From CAZBSE01 sp964610385 (GTDB taxonomy: Bacteria > Actinomycetota > Humimicrobiia > Humimicrobiales > Humimicrobiaceae), in assembly GCA_964610385.1 (NCBI GenBank), contig CAZSXW010000004.1, positions 124,001 to 188,000 of the forward strand: a stretch of 64,000 bases of DNA, read 5' to 3'. Both the position numbers and the translations under genes were made by a program. This document shows positions 9,647 to 18,903 of the stretch, piece after piece. Position 1 is the stretch's first letter; the number at the start of each line of letters is the position of its first letter. Under the pieces are notes generated by a model that saw nothing but the letters and a program-made list of their open reading frames with translations, made no database searches and was not told the origin of the DNA.

Positions 9647-11038
9647 TCACCTCAAAGACCTTTTTAATTCCGGCTGCCTGGTAAGGTTATGTACCCACTT
9701 ATTGGAGAAGAAACGGTAATAGGCCGCGATCATTTTGACCAGTTCTTCCGTAGCTGCTATTGCCATGACATAATATACAGGCAGTTTTAATATAAAGGCG
9801 GCTATTGCTGCCAGCGGTACTCCTACAAACCATATTCCGCCGACTTCTATTATCATGCTGTAAAGTGTATCACCGCCAGCTTTTAAAATACCCATCTGAA
9901 AAGTAATATTTATTACTCTCGCAAGCATTATGAGTGCTATTACAAGTAGAAGGTAATATAGATAGGTGCTGCTCTGTTCTGATAAGTTATAGAAATTTGC
10001 TATATATTTTCTTACAAAAATAAGAATAGCTGCAATAGCTATAGAGAAAATCACAGCTATTGAAAGGAAATTTTTAGAATAATCCCTTGCCTTGTGTTCC
10101 TCACCGGCTCCGATTCTGTTGCCGACCATTATAGCACAGGCGGAACCCAGCCCGGAGAAGAGCATGAGACTTAAACGTTCGACCGAGCAGGCTATATTAT
10201 ATGCGGCGAATGCTCCGGTACTGATGTGTCCGTATATTATACTGTACATATTGTAACCCAATGCCCATCCGACACTCTGGCCCATAACGGGAAGCCATAT
10301 TTTTATATATTTTTTTACCATTTCCTTTGAATAGTTGAAAATATTTTTAAGGCCGGCTGCAAGGGAGTACTTTTTTATATATGTAAAGGATATGATGATG
10401 ATAAATTCGACGGTTCTTGCAATCACGGTTGCAATTGCAGCTCCCTGGACCTTCAATTCGGGAAATCCGAATTTACCGAAAATAAGCAGATAATTAAAAC
10501 CCGTGTTCAGCATCAGTCCTATAATACCCGTGATCAAGGGAAATTTTACGTTTTCGGTACTACGAAGTATGGTACCGTAAACGGTTGACATTGAGGTCAT
10601 GATAAGACTGTAGGCGATTATGCTGAGATATTGAGCGCCCAGTTCTATTACCTGAGGATCGTTATTGTATATTCTTATTAATGTATCCGGGAACATAAAA
10701 GTGACAAAAGTAAAAATTCCGGAGATAACTAGGGCAAACGTAATACCTATTCCGAGGTTTGAGTGTATATTTTTAAGGTCTTTTTTACCCCAGTATTGAG
10801 CAGTAAAAATAGCAGTCGCGCTGGCTATACTGAAAATAAACATCAAAAACAGAAAAAATACTTGATTGCCGATACCGACTGCAGCGACTTCTGTTTCACC
10901 TAGCTGACCTACCATGAATACATCTAAAAAATTCAAGGCGGAGGTAAGGAAATTCTGCAGTACTATGGGAGTTGCTATAGTAAGAAGTTTTGGCAGAAAT
11001 TCTTTATGTTTTGTAAACGATTCAATTATCGATTTCAA
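9647..11038 (-). CDS. MATE-family multidrug/metabolite exporter
   Basis: Integral-membrane antiporter, 463 residues with about 12 helices arranged as two similar halves. The N-terminal FTKHKEFLPKLLTIATPIVLQNF segment and the SALNFLDVFMVGQLGETEVAAVGIGNQ stretch are the standard MATE first-helix signatures. It exports cationic drugs or metabolites using Na+ or H+ gradients. The start is a TTG at 11036-11038, preceded by GGAGAAAA about 5 bases upstream. The downstream acyltransferase follows after 6 bp, suggesting that the exporter serves whatever product that enzyme modifies. Confidence 0.9.
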   Translation of the reverse strand: MKSIIESFTKHKEFLPKLLTIATPIVLQNFLTSALNFLDVFMVGQLGETEVAAVGIGNQVFFLFLMFIFSIASATAIFTAQYWGKKDLKNIHSNLGIGITFALVISGIFTFVTFMFPDTLIRIYNNDPQVIELGAQYLSIIAYSLIMTSMSTVYGTILRSTENVKFPLITGIIGLMLNTGFNYLLIFGKFGFPELKVQGAAIATVIARTVEFIIIISFTYIKKYSLAAGLKNIFNYSKEMVKKYIKIWLPVMGQSVGWALGYNMYSIIYGHISTGAFAAYNIACSVERLSLMLFSGLGSACAIMVGNRIGAGEEHKARDYSKNFLSIAVIFSIAIAAILIFVRKYIANFYNLSEQSSTYLYYLLLVIALIMLARVINITFQMGILKAGGDTLYSMIIEVGGIWFVGVPLAAIAAFILKLPVYYVMAIAATEELVKMIAAYYRFFSNKWVHNLTRQPELKRSLR

Positions 11039-11448
11039 GTTTTCTCCTATATACGGATTAGCCTATATTTTACCTGTATACTATTATAGTAAGTGTAACG
11101 GTATAATTAACAGTTTTTGCTTAACTGAATTATGATAAAAGCGTTCTTGCGAGGAGCTGTTTTTACAAATACAAGGAAAAAATTTTAAAATAATAAGAGC
11201 AAAATGTCAACAATTTTTATCAAAATTGTTACAATCAACTAGGATATAAAAAAGGGCATTTCTAAATAGCTTTAATAAAAATCAATAAAATCTTGACATT
11301 TGGAGAAGATTATAATAAGATTACTTAATCGATTAACTTATTTATTCATCAAAATTCAAGGCAGAAAAATATCATATTTAATTAAAAAATCTGAGTGCTC
11401 CAGAAAGGGAATAAATAAAGCTAAGGTAAAAAGGGAGGAGTATGGATT
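11039..11448. other. Intergenic region with divergent control signals
   Basis: A 410-bp AT-rich gap between the leftward MATE gene and the rightward lipoprotein gene. It contains a 9-bp inverted repeat with a 4-nt loop (11209-11217 with 11222-11230, AACAATTTT/AAAATTGTT) that is not adjacent to any gene end, and the promoter/operator described separately at 11293-11336. I see no coding sequence or RNA gene. Confidence 0.6.
11293..11336 (+). promoter_or_regulatory. Promoter with LacI-type operator
   Basis: TTGACA at 11293-11298 is followed by a 17-bp spacer and TAAGAT at 11316-11321, a good sigma-70-type promoter. Four bases downstream lies the 12-bp perfect palindrome TTAATCGATTAA (11325-11336) with a central CG, the usual core of LacI-family operators. 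Placed at the transcription start, it would block initiation. The likely partner is the LacI-family regulator at 17746, which closes the same gene group. Confidence 0.6.
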
Positions 11449-12150
11449 TTGATTAAGAAATATCGTTATTTAATAATTATAATTGTCCTAATTAATTTTA
11501 TAGCTTTAACTGCTTGTACATCCAAAACACCCATAGAATACCTGTCAGATGATGATTACATTCTCTATAACTCAAGTAGCGATATAGAAAATGTTTATTT
11601 AAGTATCAGCAAAAGTGGTTATGCTGAATTTGTATATTATTTAGAAGAGATAATGTCATATAAATCAGGAACACTTACAGAAAAAGAAATGAAAGATATT
11701 TCTGAAGTTATTGAAGAGAATAGATTTTTTGATCTTAAAGATGAATACCACTCTGTGATTGAAAAAGCTGATGAGGATACATATAACATGATATCTATAC
11801 AAAGAGAAGACATGGAAAAAACAGTTTTTGACTATACTGCAAGTGAAGCTCCTGATGTCTTTTATAATGTATTAAGTTATCTTTGGGATATACAACAAGA
11901 AAAGCTTCAAGATGACTCGAGATATGGAATATTTATTATAGCAAGAAAAGTAGATTCTCTCTCCCCTCCAGTTACTAAATTTAGTGAAGAGGAATTAGAG
12001 GAATATCCTTATTTATTGAAAGCTGTCAATCATCCATATCATTTTATTTACGTAGAGTCTTCCGATTCTGTTACTGGTAATATTTTAATTACTTCTAAAG
12101 TATCTGGAGACCAAAGATATATAGTAGAAGAATATATAAGAATAAAGTAG
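11449..12150 (+). CDS. Lipoprotein of unknown function
   Basis: A 233-residue secreted lipoprotein: basic start, one hydrophobic stretch and a lipobox ending LTAC with Cys23. The rest is an acidic soluble domain with no motif I can name; an acid-rich stretch and a FFDLKDEY segment loosely recall DUF6438-like lipoproteins, but not firmly. The start is TTG at 11449, eight bases after a strong GGGAGGAG. An ATG at 11443 is closer to the Shine-Dalgarno but stops after four codons. It is the first gene behind the LacI-type operator, ahead of the sugar-binding protein. Its AT-rich codon use matches the regulator gene, and it may be a sensor or accessory protein of the transporter. Confidence 0.7.
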   Translation: MIKKYRYLIIIIVLINFIALTACTSKTPIEYLSDDDYILYNSSSDIENVYLSISKSGYAEFVYYLEEIMSYKSGTLTEKEMKDISEVIEENRFFDLKDEYHSVIEKADEDTYNMISIQREDMEKTVFDYTASEAPDVFYNVLSYLWDIQQEKLQDDSRYGIFIIARKVDSLSPPVTKFSEEELEEYPYLLKAVNHPYHFIYVESSDSVTGNILITSKVSGDQRYIVEEYIRIK

Positions 12151-12168
12151 ATAAAAATACAGGAAAAT

Positions 12169-12257
12169 GAAAGGAGGTGAAAGGTATAAAATATAAAGAG
12201 ATTTGTCCAGGATGACTAATATAAAACCATATTAGAACCGTATCCTAAACAAATCTC
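12169..12257 (+). promoter_or_regulatory. Structured leader with mRNA-stabiliser-like SD
   Basis: GAAAGGAGG at 12169-12177 is a perfect Shine-Dalgarno with no normal gene behind it and is identical to the STAB-SD element that protects Bacillus cry3A mRNA. It is followed by a long hairpin: arms 12198-12206 and 12249-12257 (GAGATTTGT/ACAAATCTC), an inner stem AGGAT/ATCCT (12209-12213 with 12242-12246) and an apical stem CTAATAT/ATATTAG (12216-12222 with 12229-12235). A 12-codon frame from GTG 12177 to TGA 12215 runs into the 5' arm. A poly-A tract, not poly-U, follows, so it is not a terminator on this strand. A second strong SD at about 12298-12307 precedes only a four-codon frame (TTG 12309 to TAA 12323). 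Confidence 0.6.
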
Positions 12258-12365
12258 AAAAAAAAGTTATCAGAAATAGTTTAAAAAGTAAAGAATTAAA
12301 GGAGGGGATTGTACAGAGAATAATTTTTTGGAAATTCAAAGCGTTATGAAGAAAGGATTAAGAAA

Positions 12366-13757
12366 ATGAAGAAATCATTGTTATATATATTGGTGTTAAC
12401 ATTAAGTATAGCAATGGCTGCAACATTTACTTTAGCAGGTTGTGAGAAAGGAGGAGCAGCAGTAACAGAAGCAGCAGAGGAAGAGGAAGAGGCAGTAGTA
12501 ACGGAGAAAGCAGAGGAAGAAGAAGTTAAAGAACCTGTAAACCTAAAGTTTGTAGGATGGGAAGTAAGTCCATTGGAAACGCAAAGTGTACAAAATGGAC
12601 TGGATATCTTTATGTCTGAAAATCCAAATATCACCGTTGATTATAATCCTATACCACACGATCAGTATACTTCCAAGATTCTTACAATGATGATGGCCGG
12701 TACCTGTCCGGATGTTTTCTTCTGTTTTGCTTATGACTATCGTTCATTTGTAAAAGGGGGAAATCTACTGGATTTAACTGATCGCTTTAGTGAGAATTAT
12801 AATATCGATGATTATATAACTAATTCTGCAGAAATAATGAATGTGGATAATAAAGTATATGGCATAAGCAGTTGTACTGTTTCTCCTGTTCTTTATTATA
12901 ATAAAGATATTTTTGATGCAGCCGGTATGGATTATCCGCCGAGTGATCCTGACGAGGCATGGACCTGGGATGAGTTCCGTGATATTGCTAAGCAATTAAC
13001 AATAGTTGAAAATGGCGATACGGTTCAGTATGGTGTATACGGGCTGGAGAACTCATACATGTTCTCAGCACTTATAATGTCTAATGGCGGTAGTTACTGG
13101 GATGATAATAATAATATAACCAAAACCACGATTAATACACCTGAAGCAGCAGAAGTTATGCAGGAAATTTATGATCTTAGAGTAGTAGACGGATCAAGCT
13201 TTTTAGCTGCACAGATAGATCCGGACGTATTTATATCTGCAGCTAATATGCTTCAAACCGGAAGAATTGCAATGCTGATAGATGGGTCCTGGGCTCTTCA
13301 GGAACTTGCAACATTGGACTTTCCAGTCGGTGTTGGCGTACTGCCGAAATTTAAAGAAGCTATTACCCATGGTCAAGCACACGTACATGCCGCATGGGCA
13401 GAAACTGAACATCCTGAGGAAGCCTGGGCTTTGCTCAACTTCCTTTCCGGCGATGAATATCAGCTCCAGAATGTTAAAGAGGGATTATGGATGCCTAATA
13501 GGAGAGAGAGTTATACAGAAGAGGGTATAGCAAAATGGTATAATCCCGATGTTCATCCAGAAGGATTTTTGGATATGTGTCCATATTTCGAGGATGCACT
13601 AGTAGAGCCAACAGCGGTGAATGCAGATTTGAAAGTCAATGACATCTTTACGGAAGAAATGGGTAAATTCTTAGCTGGTGATATAGATATAAACACAGCA
13701 CTTGCAAATATTGAAGAAAGGGCAAACGCTGAATTTGCAGAATTTAATGCAGAATAA
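12366..13757 (+). CDS. CUT1 ABC transporter sugar-binding lipoprotein
   Basis: Captures an oligosaccharide outside the cell for the two permeases that follow. 463 residues: a signal peptide with lipobox LAGC (Cys26), a Glu-rich tether (about 27-56), then a family-1 extracellular solute-binding domain beginning with NLKFVGWEVSP and containing the typical VPVLYYNKDIFDAAG-like stretch (here SPVLYYNKDIFDAAG) and a GRIAMLIDGSWAL segment. It starts at ATG 12366 behind AAGGATTAAGAAA. A leader hairpin lies upstream and a pair of hairpins lies between it and the permease gene, so it is probably made in excess over the membrane proteins. The adjacent GH127 enzyme suggests an arabinofuranose-containing substrate. 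Confidence 0.9.
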   Translation: MKKSLLYILVLTLSIAMAATFTLAGCEKGGAAVTEAAEEEEEAVVTEKAEEEEVKEPVNLKFVGWEVSPLETQSVQNGLDIFMSENPNITVDYNPIPHDQYTSKILTMMMAGTCPDVFFCFAYDYRSFVKGGNLLDLTDRFSENYNIDDYITNSAEIMNVDNKVYGISSCTVSPVLYYNKDIFDAAGMDYPPSDPDEAWTWDEFRDIAKQLTIVENGDTVQYGVYGLENSYMFSALIMSNGGSYWDDNNNITKTTINTPEAAEVMQEIYDLRVVDGSSFLAAQIDPDVFISAANMLQTGRIAMLIDGSWALQELATLDFPVGVGVLPKFKEAITHGQAHVHAAWAETEHPEEAWALLNFLSGDEYQLQNVKEGLWMPNRRESYTEEGIAKWYNPDVHPEGFLDMCPYFEDALVEPTAVNADLKVNDIFTEEMGKFLAGDIDINTALANIEERANAEFAEFNAE

Positions 13758-13772
13758 TAGTAAACTATTAAT

Positions 13773-13839
13773 TATTCAAACCATCTCCCTAGACAGTTTG
13801 AATAGTATGCAGCCCCTGGTAATTCCAAGGGGCTGCATA
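13773..13839 (+). other. Two tandem intercistronic hairpins
   Basis: Between the binding protein and permease genes lie a 9-bp inverted repeat (13773-13781 with 13796-13804, TATTCAAAC/GTTTGAATA) and then an 11-bp GC-rich one (13806-13816 with 13829-13839, TATGCAGCCCC/GGGGCTGCATA), the latter extended by TGG/CCA. No U-run follows the second, so it is more likely a 3' mRNA stabiliser or partial terminator that raises binding-protein yield. Confidence 0.65.
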
Positions 13840-13870
13840 TAATTTAAGTAAAAGGTAAAATTAAAATTAA

Positions 13871-14752
13871 ATGAAATTTAAAAGACTCTTAAATAGAGAA
13901 AGCACTTGGGCATTTATTTTTTTACTGCCTAATCTTATAGGCTTTTTAATGTTTTCATTGGGTCCTTTGGTAGCCTCCTTTTTTATCAGCTTTACTAAAT
14001 GGGATTTAATGTCACCTATGAAATGGGTAGGTTTAAAAAATTATATTGAGCTGTTTAAAGATGAGACATTTTTAAAATCATTATGGAATACAATTTATTT
14101 TACTCTCGGGACTGTCCCCGTGGGAGTCATAATATCACTTCTTTTAGCTGTAGCTCTAAATCAGCATATTAAAGGTGCAAGAATATTTAGAGCTGCATTT
14201 TTTCTCCCCGTAATAGCATCCTGGGTAGCTGCTAGTTTGGTATGGATGTGGATGTATAATCCAGAATTTGGTTTGCTTAATTATATTTTAGGTTTAATCG
14301 GTATAAAAGGGCCTGGCTGGTTGACCAGCCTGAAATGGGCGATGCCCTCTATTATAATAACAAGCATATGGAAAGGAGTAGGGTTTAACATGCTGCTTTT
14401 TTTAGCAGGTTTGCAGGGAATACCACGAAGTTACTATGAAGCAGCAGATATAGATGGAGCAAACTGGTATAATAAATTTTTACGTATCACGGTTCCTCTT
14501 CTTTCAAATACCACACTTTTTGTAGTTATCATAGCAGTTATAAATTCTTTTCAGGCATTTGACCTTATTTATATGATGACTTACGGAGGACCGGCTAGGA
14601 CCACTTCTGTTTTAGTTTTTTATTTATATCAGAATGCTTTTAGATATTTTAGAATGGGGTACGCAAGTGCTATAGCTTATGTACTCTTTTTCTTAGTACT
14701 GATTTTTGCGGTTGTTCAGTTTTCATTTCAGAAAAGAAGAGTAACGCTATAG
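13871..14752 (+). CDS. CUT1 sugar ABC transporter permease (MalF-like)
   Basis: First of two membrane subunits of the sugar importer, 293 residues, about six helices. The cytoplasmic EAA loop that docks the ATPase is visible as YYEAADIDGANWYNKFLRI. The N terminus (ESTWAFIFLLPNLIGFLMF) is the standard MalF/UgpA-type first helix. It is followed after 17 bp by the second permease. No ATP-binding subunit is encoded in the locus, so a shared MsmK/MalK-type ATPase elsewhere must energise it. Confidence 0.9.
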   Translation: MKFKRLLNRESTWAFIFLLPNLIGFLMFSLGPLVASFFISFTKWDLMSPMKWVGLKNYIELFKDETFLKSLWNTIYFTLGTVPVGVIISLLLAVALNQHIKGARIFRAAFFLPVIASWVAASLVWMWMYNPEFGLLNYILGLIGIKGPGWLTSLKWAMPSIIITSIWKGVGFNMLLFLAGLQGIPRSYYEAADIDGANWYNKFLRITVPLLSNTTLFVVIIAVINSFQAFDLIYMMTYGGPARTTSVLVFYLYQNAFRYFRMGYASAIAYVLFFLVLIFAVVQFSFQKRRVTL

Positions 14753-14769
14753 GAAAGAAGGAGTAAAAG

Positions 14770-15594
14770 ATGAAGAAAAAGTATCCATCTAAAATAATAC
14801 TTTATATAGTTCTCAGTATAGGTGCATTAATCATGATTGCTCCTTTCTTATGGATGTTGAGCACATCTCTAAAGTCGGTAGATGAAGTTTTTACCTATCC
14901 TCCTTCTATAATAGGGGATACTATTAGATGGGACAATTACATAAATATTTCTGATAGGTACCCATTTGGACGTTTTTTCATAAATAGTTTGATAGTAACA
15001 TCTGTTGTTGTAGTTGGGCAATTATTTACAAGTTCTCTGGGAGGTTATGTTTTTGCCAGGCTTAGATTCAAATTTAGGGATGTAATATTCCTGATTTATT
15101 TAGCAACTATGATGATCCCTATTCATGTGACTCTTATACCGATTTTTATAATTATGAGGTTTTTAGGTCTAATCGATAGACTTCCTTCTCTGATATTAAC
15201 TGATCTTGCAACAGCATTCGGTACGTTCTTAATGCGTCAATTCTACTTAAACATACCAGCTTCACTGGAGGATGCTGCAAAAATTGATGGTTGTAATCCC
15301 TTTTCTACATATTGGAGAATATTTCTCCCGTTATCTAAGCCAGCATTGGCAACCCTTGGTGTATTTATTTTTATGGGTATGTGGAATGATTTTATTAGGC
15401 CTCTTATATTTATAAGCAGTGTAGAAAATATGACTCTGCCACTTGGGTTAGCAAATATGCAGGGTATGTATGCTACCAACTGGCCGGTGTTAATGGCCGG
15501 TACATTTATCAGCATGCTTCCCGTCTTGATTTTTTTCTTATTTGCTCAAGACTTTTTTGTAAAGAGTGTGACTTTAACAGGATTAAAAGAATAA
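14770..15594 (+). CDS. CUT1 sugar ABC transporter permease (MalG-like)
   Basis: Second membrane subunit, 274 residues with about six helices and the EAA loop LEDAAKIDGCNPFSTYWRIFLP. The first helix region APFLWMLSTSLKSVDEVFTYPP is the usual MalG/UgpE start. It begins 17 bp after its partner, with GAAAGAAGGAG upstream, and pairs with it to form the channel. The downstream GH127 gene, 52 bp on, is probably on the same transcript. Confidence 0.9.
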   Translation: MKKKYPSKIILYIVLSIGALIMIAPFLWMLSTSLKSVDEVFTYPPSIIGDTIRWDNYINISDRYPFGRFFINSLIVTSVVVVGQLFTSSLGGYVFARLRFKFRDVIFLIYLATMMIPIHVTLIPIFIIMRFLGLIDRLPSLILTDLATAFGTFLMRQFYLNIPASLEDAAKIDGCNPFSTYWRIFLPLSKPALATLGVFIFMGMWNDFIRPLIFISSVENMTLPLGLANMQGMYATNWPVLMAGTFISMLPVLIFFLFAQDFFVKSVTLTGLKE

Positions 15595-15646
15595 AACTAG
15601 AATGGCAATAACATTATATTTAAACTTTCGAAAGGTTTGAATCTTT

Positions 15647-17602
15647 ATGAAATTAAATAATAATAATATTAAAAGACCTGTATCAAATAAAAATGTAGAA
15701 ATCAATGATGAATTTTGGGGGAGATATATTGATCTGATTAAGAATGTGGTAATACCATATCAGTGGGATGTATTAAATGATTATATCAATGGCACAGAAC
15801 CCAGCCATGCAATAAAGAACTTTAAAATTGCTGCTGGCCTATCCAAGGGTGAGTTTTACGGGCAGGTTTTTCAAGATAGCGACCTTGCTAAATGGCTGGA
15901 AGCTGTGGGATTTAGTCTGACTATAAATCCAGATTCTGAACTGGAAAAAAAGGCTGATAGAATAATTGATATTATTGAAAAAGCACAACAGGATGATGGA
16001 TATTTGAATACATATTTTACAATCAAGGAGCCTGATAAAAAATGGGCCAATCTTCGTAATGGTCATGAGCTTTATTGTGCAGGACATATGATTGAAGCTG
16101 CTGTAGCTTATTTTGAAGCAACAGGGAAACGTAAGCTGCTTGATGTAGTGTGTCGATTTGCAGATCATATTGATTCAGTATTTGGAAGGGAACCAAATAA
16201 AAAAAAGGGATATCCGGGACATGAAGAGATTGAACTTGCCCTGGTTAAACTCTATAGAGTCACCGGCAAAAAGAGGTATCTTTATCTTAGTAAATATTTT
16301 ATAGATGAAAGGGGCAGGGATCCAAATTATTTTAAAAAAGAAGCAGAAGACGGAGGAGAAAAAGCAGATAAGATACAGAATAGTTTAAATCTAAGTTATT
16401 ATCAGGCTCATCTACCTGTGCGAAGCCAAACCAAAGCTGAAGGGCATAGTGTCAGAGCTGTATATTTATATTCTGGTATGTCGGATGTTGCAATAGAAAC
16501 AGGTGATAAGACATTAATAGATGCATGTAAAAAGCTATGGGAAAATATTATATTAAAAAGAATGTACATCACCGGAGGTATAGGTTCTACTTCATACGGA
16601 GAATCATTTACGTTTGACTATGATCTGCCTAATGATACAATTTATTCTGAAACCTGTGCATCAATAGGTCTGGTATTCTTTGCCCACAGAATGCTTCAAA
16701 TTGATATAAATAACATCTATTCAGATATTATGGAAAAGGTATTATATAATTCAGTTATTAGCGGTATATCGCTTGATGGGAAAAAGTTTTTTTATGTAAA
16801 TCCACTTGAGGTTTGGCCAGAAGCAAGTGAGAAAAGTAAAATAAAGGAACATGTAAAAGTAACCAGACAACCTTGGTTTAGTTGCGCTTGTTGTCCACCA
16901 AATGTCGCAAGATTGTTAGCTTCTATTGGTAAGTACATATATTCAAAATATAGTGATGAAGTATATATACATTTGTATATCAGCAGTAAAGTAGAGATAG
17001 AAATGTCTGGAAGTAGAGTGAAAATAATGCAGGAAACACAGTATCCCTGGAACGAGGAAGTAAAGATCATTATTTCACCGGATGAGGAGAAAGAATTTTC
17101 GCTATTGCTACGTATTCCCGGGTGGTGTGACGATGCAAAAATGTACGTCAATAGTAGTGAGATCGATGTTTATAATAGTAAAATAAGTGGCTATATAAAA
17201 TTAAAACGGATATGGAAAAAAGGGGATATTGTTAAATTATTTTTACCGATGAAAATAAAGCGTGTAAAAGCACATCCTTCTGTAAGAGCTAATATGGGTA
17301 AAATCGCAGTTCAGCGTGGGCCTGTTGTTTATTGCCTTGAGGAGGTCGATAATGGGCCGAACTTGCATGAGATCGTTTTGTCAAATAAATCCAAATTAAA
17401 AGCGGAGTTCGATGATAATCTGCTTGGAGGGATAATGACTATAAATGCCGGAGCAGAAAGGTATGATCCAACCTGGAGTGAAGAACTGTACAGAGCTGAT
17501 ATAAAGTCAAAATACCGATCTGTTAATATAAAATTTATACCGTATTATGTCTGGGCAAACCGTACCCCTGGGGAAATGATTGTATGGGTTAATGAGATAT
17601 AA
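15647..17602 (+). CDS. GH127 beta-L-arabinofuranosidase
   Basis: Retaining glycosidase that removes beta-L-arabinofuranose, a sugar of plant hydroxyproline-rich glycoproteins. 651 residues, no signal peptide, so cytoplasmic and acting on imported oligosaccharides. An N-terminal (alpha/alpha)6 barrel is followed by beta-sandwich domains. Comparison with Bifidobacterium HypBA1 gives every catalytic and zinc residue at a near-constant offset: acid/base Glu319 in SYGESFTF, zinc ligands Glu335 and Cys337 in YSETCAS, and Cys415/Cys416 in SCACCPPN, where Cys415 corresponds to the nucleophile. It is the enzymatic end of the transporter group under the LacI-type operator. Confidence 0.9.
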   Translation: MKLNNNNIKRPVSNKNVEINDEFWGRYIDLIKNVVIPYQWDVLNDYINGTEPSHAIKNFKIAAGLSKGEFYGQVFQDSDLAKWLEAVGFSLTINPDSELEKKADRIIDIIEKAQQDDGYLNTYFTIKEPDKKWANLRNGHELYCAGHMIEAAVAYFEATGKRKLLDVVCRFADHIDSVFGREPNKKKGYPGHEEIELALVKLYRVTGKKRYLYLSKYFIDERGRDPNYFKKEAEDGGEKADKIQNSLNLSYYQAHLPVRSQTKAEGHSVRAVYLYSGMSDVAIETGDKTLIDACKKLWENIILKRMYITGGIGSTSYGESFTFDYDLPNDTIYSETCASIGLVFFAHRMLQIDINNIYSDIMEKVLYNSVISGISLDGKKFFYVNPLEVWPEASEKSKIKEHVKVTRQPWFSCACCPPNVARLLASIGKYIYSKYSDEVYIHLYISSKVEIEMSGSRVKIMQETQYPWNEEVKIIISPDEEKEFSLLLRIPGWCDDAKMYVNSSEIDVYNSKISGYIKLKRIWKKGDIVKLFLPMKIKRVKAHPSVRANMGKIAVQRGPVVYCLEEVDNGPNLHEIVLSNKSKLKAEFDDNLLGGIMTINAGAERYDPTWSEELYRADIKSKYRSVNIKFIPYYVWANRTPGEMIVWVNEI

Positions 17603-17745
17603 AAGATAATAGTGTTAATGACTTGCAATGGGTTGTAAAAAAAAGGAAGCAAGTAACACATTTTAAAAAGCAAAGCAGAAGATATATAATTATTATATTT
17701 AATTCGACCAGGAAAAGAGCAGAATTAGGGAAGTGATAAAAATAG

Positions 17746-18795
17746 ATGCCTACAATTAAAGATATTGCGAAAAAGGCCGGTGTATCAACAGCTACAGTGT
17801 CATATGTATTAAACAATAATGGACAAATAAGTGAGAAGACCCGTAGAAGGATTCTTAAAATTGTAAATGAGCTTAACTATAAAAGAAATACCATTGCCAA
17901 GAGCTTAAGGACCAGCAGGACCAATACTATCGGAATTATTGCAGAAGATATAACGGTTTTTAACTCTTCAAGTATAATAGATGGAATCAATAAATTTGTT
18001 GAGGAACAGGGATTCCATATTATACTAACTAATCTGAGACTAAGTAAACGAATTGGTATTAATTATTCTAAAATTAATAGTTGTATTTCGGAAATTTCTG
18101 AAAGCATAGATGTTTTATTGAGCAGACAGATTGAAGGAATAATTTATATCGGAGTTCATCCCAGGAATGTAACCGGTATTATTAGAAGAAAGATAAATAA
18201 GCCGTTGTTATATACATATTGTTATACTACCAGAAGTGATTACTGTGTTAATTATGCTGATAAACTTGCTGCTTATGAGATTACCGATTATTTCATAGAT
18301 ATTGGACATGAAAAGATAGCTGTAATAAGCGGGCCGATTGACTCTCTTGCTACTCGTGAAAGACTTAAGGGTTATAAAAAAGCAATTATGGATAATAATA
18401 TAGTATATAATCCTGATTATATTAAGACTGGAGACTGGGAATTTGGATCTGGGTTTAATGCGATTAAAAAAATCTTGTCTCAAAAAACAGAGATTCCAAC
18501 AGCAGTATTTGCTATGAATGATTTAATGGCAGCGGGAGCGATTGAAGCTGCTTTCAGATTTGGTCATTCAGTACCTAACGATTTATCGATTATAGGCTTT
18601 GATAATAGGGAATTCAGCAAATTTTATAGACCCACGATTACAACTATGGATTTACCATTAAATGAAATGGGAATCAAGTCTGCTGAGATATTGATTGATT
18701 TGATAAATGGAAAAAAAGTTAAAAAAAAATCATATAAGATTAAATGCCGGTTAATTAAGAGAAATTCAGTAAAAAAATATAAAAAAAGTGCTTAA
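17746..18795 (+). CDS. LacI-family transcriptional regulator
   Basis: Sugar-responsive DNA-binding repressor, 349 residues. The N-terminal helix-turn-helix and hinge are textbook: TIKDIAKKAGVSTATVSYVLN followed by KTRRRILKIVNELNY. The effector domain is a periplasmic-binding-protein fold with FAMNDLMAAGAIEAA and PNDLSIIGFDN near its end. It closes the arabinofuranoside locus; the 12-bp palindrome at 11325-11336 is a good candidate operator. Its many ATA/AGA codons and the Lys-rich C terminus match the AT-rich neighbours. Confidence 0.9.
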   Translation: MPTIKDIAKKAGVSTATVSYVLNNNGQISEKTRRRILKIVNELNYKRNTIAKSLRTSRTNTIGIIAEDITVFNSSSIIDGINKFVEEQGFHIILTNLRLSKRIGINYSKINSCISEISESIDVLLSRQIEGIIYIGVHPRNVTGIIRRKINKPLLYTYCYTTRSDYCVNYADKLAAYEITDYFIDIGHEKIAVISGPIDSLATRERLKGYKKAIMDNNIVYNPDYIKTGDWEFGSGFNAIKKILSQKTEIPTAVFAMNDLMAAGAIEAAFRFGHSVPNDLSIIGFDNREFSKFYRPTITTMDLPLNEMGIKSAEILIDLINGKKVKKKSYKIKCRLIKRNSVKKYKKSA

Positions 18796-18903
18796 TGTAA
18801 AGATTATGTATATTTAAAAGAAATTATTTTATAAAAATCTCTTTATTTGATTCCCTGAGATAAATAATAATAGATTTAGTTCAATTTTAGTTCTTTTTTA
18901 AAT

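Noticed and set aside
11209..11230. 9-bp hairpin as a transcription terminator
   Set aside because: It is not placed after any gene on either strand and has no adjacent U-run; kept only as part of the intergenic description.
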